Shown: piece after piece, positions 57,110 to 64,000 of the stretch
How positions within the stretch are numbered: position 1 is the stretch's first letter
Layout of the letters: every line of letters starts with the position of its first letter
Origin: an uncultured Pseudomonadales bacterium
Lineage (GTDB): Bacteria > Pseudomonadota > Gammaproteobacteria > Pseudomonadales > Pseudohongiellaceae
Assembly: GCA_905478195.1 (NCBI GenBank)
Contig: CAJQHM010000010.1
Location: 1-64,000, forward strand
DNA length: 64,000 nt
Reading direction: 5' to 3'
The notes under the pieces: model-generated
Databases searched by the model: none
The model's input: the letters and a program-made list of their open reading frames with translations, nothing else
Told to the model about the DNA's origin: nothing
Made by a program: the position numbers and the translations under genes

Positions 57110-59164
57110 TCAGGTAATGCGCATTCCCGGCTGTGCGCCAGTATGGGGTTCCAGCAACCAGATTTCCTTGCCACCTGGGCCCGCCGCGAGAATCATGCCT
57201 TCGGACAGGCCAAATTTCATCTTGCGCGGCTTGAGGTTAGCTACGACAACGGTCAGCATGCCGACCAGTTTCGCAGGCTCGTAGGCTGACTTGATGCCGG
57301 AAAATACGGTTCTGCTAATTTCTTGTCCGAGTTTGTCTGGACCCAAATTAAGGACTAATTTAAGTAATTTGTCCGCGCCCTCGACATGTTCGGCGCTAGT
57401 AATTTCCGCGATGCGCAGATCAACTTTTGCAAAATCATCAAAGTCGATCTCGCCTTCGAAACCGGTGGTGTTCTCAGCTGCCGGCGCGGGGCTCGCTGCT
57501 TTGACTTGTGCGAGTTCTTCAAATTCTTTCTGTGTAGCATCTACCATGGCCTGCACCTTGTCTGTTTCAACTCGTGTCATCAGAGGTTTGAATTTGTTGA
57601 TCTTGTGTCCGACCAGCAGCCGGTCGAGGTCATCCCAACGCAGAGGGTCGATTGCGAGGAATTGCTCGGCGCTTGTGGCCATGGCTGGCAATACCGGTTT
57701 TAGGTAGCACATGAGTAGGCGAAAGGCATTGATACCACTGCTGCAAATCGCTTGGAGCTCGGGAGACTGTTTGTCAGCCTTTGCAATTACCCACGGTTCT
57801 TTGTCGTTAATATATTGATTTGCCTTGTCCGCGAGGGCCATGATGAGGCGAATCGCCTTGCTGTATTCTCGAGACTCATAGAGGTCGCCTATCTCGTCTT
57901 TGAAGGATTGGATCTCAGCGAGTAATTCGGGATTGTCCGGCTGTTCTGCCAGATAGCCATCGAAGCCCTTGCCAATAAATCCGGCGCAGCGGCTGGCGAT
58001 GTTGACTACTTTACCGACGAGATCAGAATTTACTCGCTGTGCAAAGTCTTCCAGGTTCAAATCCAGATCGTCAATGCCGTTGGAAAGTTTCGCGGCGAGG
58101 AAGTAGCGCAGGTATTCCGGGTTCAGATGATCGAGATAGGTGCGCGCGTTGATGAATGTGCCGCGGGACTTGGACATCTTTGTGCCATCCACGGTTAGAA
58201 AGCCATGCACATGCACAGCAGTCGGGGTGCGATAACCAGCGCTGGTAAGCATCGCAGGCCAGAACAGTGTGTGAAAGTTTATAATATCTTTGCCAATAAA
58301 GTGATACAGCTCGGTGTCCCTGTCTTTCTGCCAGTAGTCATCGAACTCATAGTCGCTGCGATCACAAAGATTTTGAAAGCTAGCCATGTAGCCAATGGGT
58401 GCGTCCAGCCATACGTAGAAATACTTTCCCGGTGCACCCGGGATTTCGAAACCGAAATAGGGTGCGTCGCGGCTGATATCCCACTCTTGTAATTCCGTAT
58501 CCAGCCATTCACGAAGTTTGTTCGCAACAGCGTCTTGCAGGGTGCCGCTGCGAGTCCAATCGGAGAGCATGTCTCGAAACTCTGGCAGTGCAAAGAAGAA
58601 GTGTTCGGACTCTTTCTCTATCGGTGTTGCGCCAGAGATTGAGGAGCGGGGGTCGATCAGTTCGGCGGGGCTATAGGTAGAGCCGCAGGCTTCGCAGTTA
58701 TCTCCGTATTGATTCACTGTCTTACACTTGGGGCAGGTACCGGTGATGTACCTATCAGCGAGGAACAGCTTTTTCTCGGGATCGAACAGCTGCGTAATAT
58801 TCCTTCTATTTATATGTCCATTCTTATCCAGAACTGTATAGATGTGCTCTGACAGTAATTTGTTTTCGGTCGAGTGAGTAGAATGGAAATTGTCAAAATG
58901 AATGAGGAAGTCAGCAAAATCTTTCTGATGCTCGCGGCTTATGTTGTCAATCAACTGCTCCGGGGATATGCCTTGCTGTTCGGCGCTCAACATGATCGCA
59001 GTGCCGTGAGCATCATCTGCACAGACGTAGACGCAGTCGTTGCCTCTGAGATTCTGTAGGCGAACCCAAATATCGGTTTGAATAGCTTCCATGAGGTGAC
59101 CAAGATGAATGCCTCCATTTGCATAGGGCAAAGCACTCGTAACCAATATTTTTCGTTGACTCAC
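57110..59164 (-). CDS. metG: Methionyl-tRNA synthetase
   Basis: A 684-residue class I synthetase charging tRNA-Met. The HIGH motif is HLGH at residues 20-23, the zinc knuckle is CPKC and CEAC at about 146-161, and KMSKS is in TKMSKSRG. The C-terminal 110 residues are the tRNA-binding dimerisation domain ([23 protein letters not shown]). A GTG start at 59162-59164 is used, with AGG eight bases before. It is followed by the protease and the rsx operon. The gene order metG, then rsx, is known in Pseudomonas relatives. Confidence 0.96.
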   Translation of the reverse strand: MSQRKILVTSALPYANGGIHLGHLMEAIQTDIWVRLQNLRGNDCVYVCADDAHGTAIMLSAEQQGISPEQLIDNISREHQKDFADFLIHFDNFHSTHSTENKLLSEHIYTVLDKNGHINRRNITQLFDPEKKLFLADRYITGTCPKCKTVNQYGDNCEACGSTYSPAELIDPRSSISGATPIEKESEHFFFALPEFRDMLSDWTRSGTLQDAVANKLREWLDTELQEWDISRDAPYFGFEIPGAPGKYFYVWLDAPIGYMASFQNLCDRSDYEFDDYWQKDRDTELYHFIGKDIINFHTLFWPAMLTSAGYRTPTAVHVHGFLTVDGTKMSKSRGTFINARTYLDHLNPEYLRYFLAAKLSNGIDDLDLNLEDFAQRVNSDLVGKVVNIASRCAGFIGKGFDGYLAEQPDNPELLAEIQSFKDEIGDLYESREYSKAIRLIMALADKANQYINDKEPWVIAKADKQSPELQAICSSGINAFRLLMCYLKPVLPAMATSAEQFLAIDPLRWDDLDRLLVGHKINKFKPLMTRVETDKVQAMVDATQKEFEELAQVKAASPAPAAENTTGFEGEIDFDDFAKVDLRIAEITSAEHVEGADKLLKLVLNLGPDKLGQEISRTVFSGIKSAYEPAKLVGMLTVVVANLKPRKMKFGLSEGMILAAGPGGKEIWLLEPHTGAQPGMRIT

Positions 59165-59275
59165 GTTAACTACCTGCTGGTTTCTATCGTTCTCGATTTA
59201 TATTCATTGATAGGGTAGTGGCGATTCTGACACCAGTTCCTACCTTACTCTATCTGCTAGTCTTCTGCGTTCCTA

Positions 59276-59440
59276 TTAGACTTCGATCATTTCGAAGTCT
59301 TCTTTACCCACGCCGCACTCGGGACACATCCAGTCGTCGGGTATATCATCCCAACTGGTGCCTGCGGGAATGCCATCTTCAGGTAAGCCTAGAGCCTCCT
59401 CATAAATGAAACTACATACCAAACACTGCCATTTTCTCAC
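59276..59440 (-). CDS. Rubredoxin
   Basis: A 54-residue protein beginning at GTG 59438-59440, with AGGAGG seven bases upstream. The four iron-binding cysteines are Cys6 and Cys9 (CLVC) and Cys39 and Cys42 (CPEC), with the conserved W4 and [15 protein letters not shown] between them. It is a single-Fe electron carrier; in many marine bacteria rubredoxin serves alkane hydroxylase or oxidative-stress pathways. It lies 111 bases upstream of metG on the same strand. The standard length is 52-55 residues, so it is complete. Confidence 0.95.
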   Translation of the reverse strand: MRKWQCLVCSFIYEEALGLPEDGIPAGTSWDDIPDDWMCPECGVGKEDFEMIEV

Positions 59441-59802
59441 CGATGTTCCTCCTGGGTAGTGGATCTAGTTTTTGCTCTCAGGCCTAGAATTATTCATTTT
59501 ACTGTCAGCTGTTGAATAGGCTGTAGGCGCTCTTCACAGAGTCGATCCTGCGGCCGTGGATCGATTGACGAGAGTCATGTCGATAGGCGCCGCATAATAC
59601 TGCAAACGTTCATTTTTTTCAGCCTGTTTTTGTGCTTGGGGAGAAGCTTGTACACAGTAATTGCAGTGAGGTGAACACTAAATAAGAGATGATTCTAGGC
59701 TGAATAGGCTCTATCATTCGCGTTCTCTTAATCTTATGGGTACGAAGTTAATCATGAGTGAGAATTCGAAGCCACGCGTAAAAATAATTCTGGATATACA
59801 CT
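59441..59802. other. Intergenic region between rubredoxin and dcd
   Basis: About 360 bases between divergent genes. I see no RNA gene, repeat or clear promoter, apart from AT-rich stretches in front of both genes. Confidence 0.5.
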
Positions 59803-60372
59803 ATGAGCATTAAGTCCGACCGCTGGATCAGGGAAATGTCGACCGAGCTGGGAATGATTGAGCCTTTCGTTGCCGATCAGGTTCGTTATATAGATGGAGA
59901 AAAAGTCATTTCATTCGGCACATCGAGTTATGGTTATGACGTGCGCTGTGCGAGTGAGTTCAAAATATTCACTAATGTGCACACGACCAGTGTGGTAGAT
60001 CCGAAGAACTTCGATGAGAGCAGTTTCGTGTCCATTGATGAGCCTTATTGCGTTATTCCGCCCAACTCCTTCGCGCTAGCGCGCACTATCGAATATTTTC
60101 GAATCCCCAAAGATGTGCTGACAGTTTGCCTGGGTAAGTCTACCTACGCGCGCTGCGGTATTATTGTTAATGTGACCCCTCTGGAGCCAGAGTGGGAAGG
60201 GCATGTCACGCTTGAATTCTCCAATACAACGCCATTGCCGGCCAAGATTTACGCGAATGAAGGCGTAGCGCAGATGCTGTTCTATCAATCGGACGAGCAA
60301 TGTGAAATGACTTACAAGCAGCGCGGTGGAAAGTATATGGGCCAGACTGGGGTGACCCCGCCAAAGGCCTAA
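59803..60372 (+). CDS. dcd: dCTP deaminase
   Basis: A 189-residue trimeric enzyme turning dCTP into dUTP, the source of dTTP in many Gammaproteobacteria. Motifs include [20 protein letters not shown] (catalytic arginine region), and [18 protein letters not shown] with the catalytic glutamate, then EGVAQMLF. It is full length and lies in the usual neighbourhood of metG. It supplies thymidylate along with nrdAB. Confidence 0.95.
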   Translation: MSIKSDRWIREMSTELGMIEPFVADQVRYIDGEKVISFGTSSYGYDVRCASEFKIFTNVHTTSVVDPKNFDESSFVSIDEPYCVIPPNSFALARTIEYFRIPKDVLTVCLGKSTYARCGIIVNVTPLEPEWEGHVTLEFSNTTPLPAKIYANEGVAQMLFYQSDEQCEMTYKQRGGKYMGQTGVTPPKA

Positions 60373-60866
60373 TTGCCGCTAGCGACGCCGACTCTAGAAG
60401 CCGCCGTAGATCCCGCAGGTAATACCCGCAAAGGCAAGCTGCGCCAAATTTCCCGCCTCGGCACGATGTTTTTCTGGCACATTTCTACTCTCGCGCCTTA
60501 ATGAGTCAAATTTCTGGCGCTTTAAGCCTTTGTAGCGCAATAGCTGCTTTTTGCTGTTTAGCCCCGCAAGCCTCGTAATACCTACCCCAGCAAAAAAAAA
60601 TAACAAAATTCAACACCTTGGAACAAATATTGCTCTATTTAGTATAGCGGTCCGTCTTTGATCAGTATGGACAGCGGTGCTTATGCAGAAAAGTTTGCTT
60701 TGGGAAAGCTTTGCATAGGTGGTTTTGGAGGCAAGGAGAAAATCTGACCGACGGTGTCCTGTAATTCGTTGCACCTTATTTATCTAATTGAGTAGATCGT
60801 CAGAATTGATATTTAGTTTAGAAAGTAAAATTAAATGGAATTGCAGAAGTAAAATAAAAAAATGGG
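60373..60866. other. Intergenic region between dcd and fliA
   Basis: About 490 bases without a supported gene. A minus-strand frame of 70 codons (60394-60606) has no ribosome site or family resemblance. A two-part hairpin is present at 60682-60717 (TATGCA ... GCTTT-GGG-AAAGC ... TGCATA), which may be a regulatory structure in the fliA leader; no T-run follows. Confidence 0.45.
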
Positions 60867-61625
60867 ATGGTAGTCATGACTTCGGCAACTGAAGCTAAAG
60901 TTTACGAACAGGTTTTACCTAATGGTGAAGCGACAGATGAGAATTTAACGGCGGTTGTAGAGCGTTACGCGCCGCTGGTAAAGCGCATCGCGCATCATCT
61001 GTTGCTAAGAATGCCAGCTAGCGTTCAGATCGACGATTTGATTCAGTCGGGCATGATTGGCCTTCTCGAGGCGGCGAAGAAATACGATGTCTCTAAAGGC
61101 GCCAGCTTCGAAACCTATGCTGGCATTAGAATTCGTGGCTCAATGTTAGATGAGGTGAGAAAGGGAGACTGGGCCCCCAGGTCTGTGCATCGTAAATCGC
61201 GTAAAGTCGCCGAGGCAATAAAGGCAATCGAAGCCAGAACGGGCAAAGATGCGAAGGATCAAGATATCGCCACTGAGCTTGAAATCGACCTGAATGCCTA
61301 TTACGCGATCTTACAAGATGCCAGTGGTAGCCGATTGTTCAGTTTCGATGACATCATGGAGGGTGATGATTCCGCCATCGAGTTAGCAGCCGGAGAACTC
61401 CCGGGCCCCTGCGACGGCTTACAACGCTCTACTTTCAAGGCGCACCTGTCCAGAGCCATAGATGGTCTGCCAGACAGAGAAAAGCTGGTGCTAGCTCTGT
61501 ATTATGACGAAGAGCTCAATCTGAAAGAGATCGGTGAAGTCATTGGCGTTAGTGAGTCTCGAGTAAGTCAGATTCACAGTCAGGCGGCTATGCGCCTGAG
61601 GTCACGACTCTCCGATTGGCGCTAG
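60867..61625 (+). CDS. fliA: RNA polymerase sigma-28 factor (flagellar)
   Basis: A 252-residue sigma factor of the FliA/WhiG type. Region 2 reads VKRIAHHLLLRMPASVQIDDLIQ and SFETYAGIRIRGSMLDEVRKGDW, with the typical APRSVHRK in region 3; region 4 has LNLKEIGEVIGVSESRVSQIHSQA. It directs transcription of late flagellar, chemotaxis or similar genes. No flagellar gene, FlgM or chemotaxis gene lies in the window. A second ATG at 60876 fits the ribosome site GGGATGG slightly better; I keep the first as upper limit. ccmA follows after 117 bases. Confidence 0.9.
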   Translation: MVVMTSATEAKVYEQVLPNGEATDENLTAVVERYAPLVKRIAHHLLLRMPASVQIDDLIQSGMIGLLEAAKKYDVSKGASFETYAGIRIRGSMLDEVRKGDWAPRSVHRKSRKVAEAIKAIEARTGKDAKDQDIATELEIDLNAYYAILQDASGSRLFSFDDIMEGDDSAIELAAGELPGPCDGLQRSTFKAHLSRAIDGLPDREKLVLALYYDEELNLKEIGEVIGVSESRVSQIHSQAAMRLRSRLSDWR

Positions 61626-61704
61626 ACTCAGTCGTTACAAATCGGCATTCCTAATTCTGCGTCACTACTACTGTATAAGGGCAGAAATGGCCCATCTTCT
61701 CCGT

Positions 61705-61710
61705 TATAAT
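61705..61710 (+). promoter_or_regulatory. TATAAT box before ccmA
   Basis: A perfect -10 hexamer, 33 bases before the ccmA start. No good -35 at the expected spacing. It suggests that ccmA has its own promoter rather than depending only on fliA transcription. Confidence 0.4.
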
Positions 61711-61742
61711 CCCCGACCCACATAGCGGGAACACTCGAGTTC

Positions 61743-62399
61743 ATGTCATCTGTAGCTTCGAACAACTCTTTAGACGCCAGTAGCGACGGGATTATGCTCT
61801 CCGCGCGCCAGCTTTTTTGCGAGCGTGATGATCGTGTTTTGTTCCAGAATCTGGATTTCGACCTAGCCGAAGGTCAGGTACTGCAAGTTCAGGGCAGCAA
61901 CGGCAGCGGTAAAACTACGCTGCTGCGTATACTCTGCGGGCTGAACGACAGCTATGCCGGCTCGATTAGGTGGTACGGCCAGGAAATCGAAGAGCAGGCG
62001 GCTGCATTTTTCGCCTCATTGCTCTATATAGGCCATAGGGTGGGTGTCAGCAAGGTGCTTACTCCCATTGAGAATCTTCGCTGGAGTTGCAGCCTCAAGC
62101 AGGCGGTGAATGACGATCAGATCATGAGCGCTCTCAAGGAAGTGGGTCTGCGTGGTTTCGAAGAATCGCCCTGTTACACCTTGTCCGCAGGGCAGCAACA
62201 AAGAGTATCGCTTGCGCGCTTGCTTATCAGCCCAGCGAAATTATGGGTATTAGATGAGCCGTTCACCACTCTCGATACGAAAGGGGTAGCTCAACTGGAG
62301 AGTATTTTGCAGGATCAGGCGCAGGCGGGGGGGGCGGTTATGGTCACAACACACCATCAACTGACGATTCCAGAGCTAAGCCTGTTGAGTCTGGGTTGA
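61743..62399 (+). CDS. ccmA: Haem exporter ATPase CcmA (cytochrome c maturation)
   Basis: A 218-residue ABC ATPase. Walker A is GSNGSGKTTLL, the signature LSAGQQQRVSLARL and Walker B LWVLDEPF, with the switch His in TTHHQ. CcmA drives release of haem from CcmC/CcmE in the CcmABCD complex. The extended N-terminus of about 20 residues before the first strand is slightly long. It is followed by ccmB with a one-base gap. Confidence 0.93.
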   Translation: MSSVASNNSLDASSDGIMLSARQLFCERDDRVLFQNLDFDLAEGQVLQVQGSNGSGKTTLLRILCGLNDSYAGSIRWYGQEIEEQAAAFFASLLYIGHRVGVSKVLTPIENLRWSCSLKQAVNDDQIMSALKEVGLRGFEESPCYTLSAGQQQRVSLARLLISPAKLWVLDEPFTTLDTKGVAQLESILQDQAQAGGAVMVTTHHQLTIPELSLLSLG

Positions 62400-62400
62400 G

Positions 62401-63099
62401 ATGGAAGCTATGAGCGAAAAGCAGACAACGACTTCGGCCGCCTTTCTCGCCACCCTAAAGCGTGACTTGCTGATTGCCTTTAAGAAGAAGAACGACATAG
62501 TCAATCCGTTCATGTTCTTTATCATCGTCGTCTCCCTTTTCCCTATAGGCATTAGTCCGGAAAGCGACAGGCTAACTGAGATTGCGGCAGGCGTGATCTG
62601 GATATCGGTGCTTCTGGCATCTATGCTCTCGATGGATAATCTATACCGGGCAGACTTTGAGGATGGCTCCCTGGAGCAGCTGTTGCTCAGTCCGCATCCA
62701 CTATTCTTTCTGGTATTGGCGAAGAATATTAGTCACTGGCTTGTCAGCGGCCTGCCGGTGGTGTTGGTCTCTCCGCTGTTGGCCTATATGTTAGCGCTGC
62801 CGGAAGAGGCCTACCTGATTCTGGTGCTGAGCTTGCTATTGGGCACGCCAATAATGAGTCTTATTGGCTCAATTGCCGTCGCCTTAACTGTGGGGCTTGG
62901 CAGTAGGGGGCTAATACTTGCGGTTATCACCCTGCCCATGAGCGTGCCCGTTTTGATCTTCGGCACTCTGGCAGTTCAATCGACTTTGAACAGTCAGTCA
63001 CCGCTGGGTTACCTGAGTCTCATGCTAGTCATGCTCTCTGTTTCGGTCAGTCTGGCCCCATTAGCGTCGGCTGCAGCGCTAAAGATCAGTGTGAATTAG
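62401..63099 (+). CDS. ccmB: Haem exporter permease CcmB
   Basis: A 232-residue membrane protein with six helices. Family features are LKRDLLIAFKKKNDIVNPFMFF near the N-terminus, LYRADFEDGSLEQLLLSP and LAKNISHWLVSGLP. The start may be ATG 62410 (MSEKQ), three codons in. It works with CcmA. After it, 135 bases separate it from ccmC, a wider gap than in most species. Confidence 0.93.
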   Translation: MEAMSEKQTTTSAAFLATLKRDLLIAFKKKNDIVNPFMFFIIVVSLFPIGISPESDRLTEIAAGVIWISVLLASMLSMDNLYRADFEDGSLEQLLLSPHPLFFLVLAKNISHWLVSGLPVVLVSPLLAYMLALPEEAYLILVLSLLLGTPIMSLIGSIAVALTVGLGSRGLILAVITLPMSVPVLIFGTLAVQSTLNSQSPLGYLSLMLVMLSVSVSLAPLASAAALKISVN

Positions 63100-63234
63100 C
63101 CCAAAGCAGCGAAGATTGGTCCAATAACGGTATTACCGCGTAATTACAATGAGTTACAATACGTAACACGGTGGGTTTGAGGCGGCGTGATATATTTGCC
63201 TTGCTGTTTGATCTGCTAAGAGATAAGAGGATAG

Positions 63235-63987
63235 TTGTTCGTCATGTGGTTATGGTTTTCCAAACTCGGTTCCCCTAAATGGTTCTATGAACTAAGCGGG
63301 AAATGGCTGCCCTGGTTGATAGCTGCTATGGTGGTTTTCATGACAGTCGGCCTGGTTTGGGGGCTGCTGTTTCTGCCGCCCGACTATCAACAGGGTTTTA
63401 CCTCAAGAATTTTAATCGTACACGTTGCTGTGGCGGGAACGTCTCTGGCTTTTTTTCCGCTGTTGTTGGTCTCCGGCACTATTACGCTGGTCTGGCGCAT
63501 GAAGTTAGCGGATATGGTAGCGAAGAACGCAGCCATATTGGGCGCCTGGTTTTCATTCATTACCCTGGCAACTGGATCTCTGTGGGGTAGCGTAATGTGG
63601 GGAACCTGGTGGGAATGGACCGACAGCAGGTTGGTATCTATGCTGTTTCAGCTGTTTCTTTTGCTGGGCGTAATTTCTCTTCGCTCGGCGCTAGAGGATT
63701 CGGAGACAGCGGCCAAGGCTTGTGCGCTACTGTCTATAGTGGGATGTATCAATGTAGTGATAATCAAATATTCCGTAGAGTGGTGGAATACGCTGCATCA
63801 GGTTTCCAGTCCGGTTTCCATGGATACCCAGAGTCCGAACGGTCCAGAGTTTTGGATAGCGACACTGATAATGATTGTTGCGGTCTATCTGTTTCTGTCT
63901 GTCAGTCTGATTTTATCTACGCGCAATGAAATTCTCGAAAGAGAGCGCAAGTCACAGTGGGTCCAAGACCTTGTGTCAAAGAGTTAG
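63235..63987 (+). CDS. ccmC: Haem-handling protein CcmC, with altered WWD motif
   Basis: A 250-residue six-helix protein that delivers haem to CcmE. The haem-ligand histidines are kept: His63 in IVHVAV and His188 in EWWNTLHQ. The WWD signature is unusual: most CcmC proteins read WGTWWxWDxR, while here it is WGTWWEWTDSR (residues 122-132), with an extra Thr before the Asp. The usual HVPAA after the first His is HVAVA. AAGAGG lies upstream; either TTG 63235 or ATG 63244 may be the start. ccmD, ccmE and the rest are expected beyond the window. Confidence 0.9.
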   Translation: MFVMWLWFSKLGSPKWFYELSGKWLPWLIAAMVVFMTVGLVWGLLFLPPDYQQGFTSRILIVHVAVAGTSLAFFPLLLVSGTITLVWRMKLADMVAKNAAILGAWFSFITLATGSLWGSVMWGTWWEWTDSRLVSMLFQLFLLLGVISLRSALEDSETAAKACALLSIVGCINVVIIKYSVEWWNTLHQVSSPVSMDTQSPNGPEFWIATLIMIVAVYLFLSVSLILSTRNEILERERKSQWVQDLVSKS

Positions 63988-64000
63988 CCTTTAGGTCTGC

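Noticed and set aside
60394-60606. A 70-codon minus-strand frame after dcd
   Set aside because: No ribosome site, no family resemblance, and composition unlike nearby proteins.

Overview
The window looks like chromosome from a marine-type gammaproteobacterium. The evidence is the block metG, rubredoxin, dcd and rsxABCDE-nth, the order fliA then ccmABC, a class Ia nrdAB pair, sbcB, rnt, argF and argG, pyrB and pyrC, grxD and pilU, plus families common in oligotrophic marine gammaproteobacteria (PQQ alcohol dehydrogenase with cytochrome c, DUF349, DUF1272, DUF5062, DUF6644-like membrane proteins). I cannot place it below class level with confidence. I see no rRNA, tRNA, CRISPR array, insertion sequence or prophage.

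1-8.1 kb: an AhpD-like protein, a short-chain dehydrogenase, a broken acyl-CoA synthetase, a cytochrome c / PQQ dehydrogenase operon and a phosphate transporter with its PhoU-like partner. 8.3-16.4 kb: an RRM protein, DUF1272, a lipoprotein M49 peptidase, a diguanylate cyclase gene with two stop codons, a three-gene membrane cluster and ilvD. 17-19 kb: an alkylation-repair pair (Ada-AlkA fusion and ogt). 19-26 kb: a TonB-like anchored protein, MATE exporter, XdhC, a secreted protein and an amidase. 25.8-38.3 kb: pilU (frameshifted), pyrB, sbcB, an acyltransferase, DUF349, dinG, cyclophilin, DUF5062 and a MobA-like transferase. 38.4-43.4 kb: nrdA-nrdB with a long upstream region carrying two NrdR-like boxes. 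43.4-50.5 kb: argF with a candidate Arg-codon leader, hyuB, grxD, rnt, pyrC, argG and nth. 50.5-59.4 kb: the rsx operon, a DegP-like protease, metG and a 54-residue rubredoxin. 59.8-64 kb: dcd, fliA and ccmABC.

Most genes are ordinary core metabolism: nucleotide supply (nrdAB, dcd, pyrB, pyrC), arginine and branched-chain amino acid synthesis, DNA repair (alkA, ogt, nth, sbcB, dinG) and cytochrome maturation, which would serve the di-haem cytochrome of the alcohol dehydrogenase.

The most unusual item is the Rsx (Rnf-like) complex. RsxG is absent from the operon, and all four membrane cysteines that hold the [2Fe-2S] cluster between RsxA and RsxE are replaced, while the NADH/FMN subunit RsxC and ferredoxin-like RsxB keep their motifs. 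Next in interest are a candidate Arg-codon attenuator before argF, a PQQ dehydrogenase with the Asp pattern of lanthanide-dependent enzymes, a CcmC with an insertion in its WWD motif, fliA abutting ccmA without the chemotaxis block, and three separate gene lesions (acyl-CoA synthetase, diguanylate cyclase, pilU).
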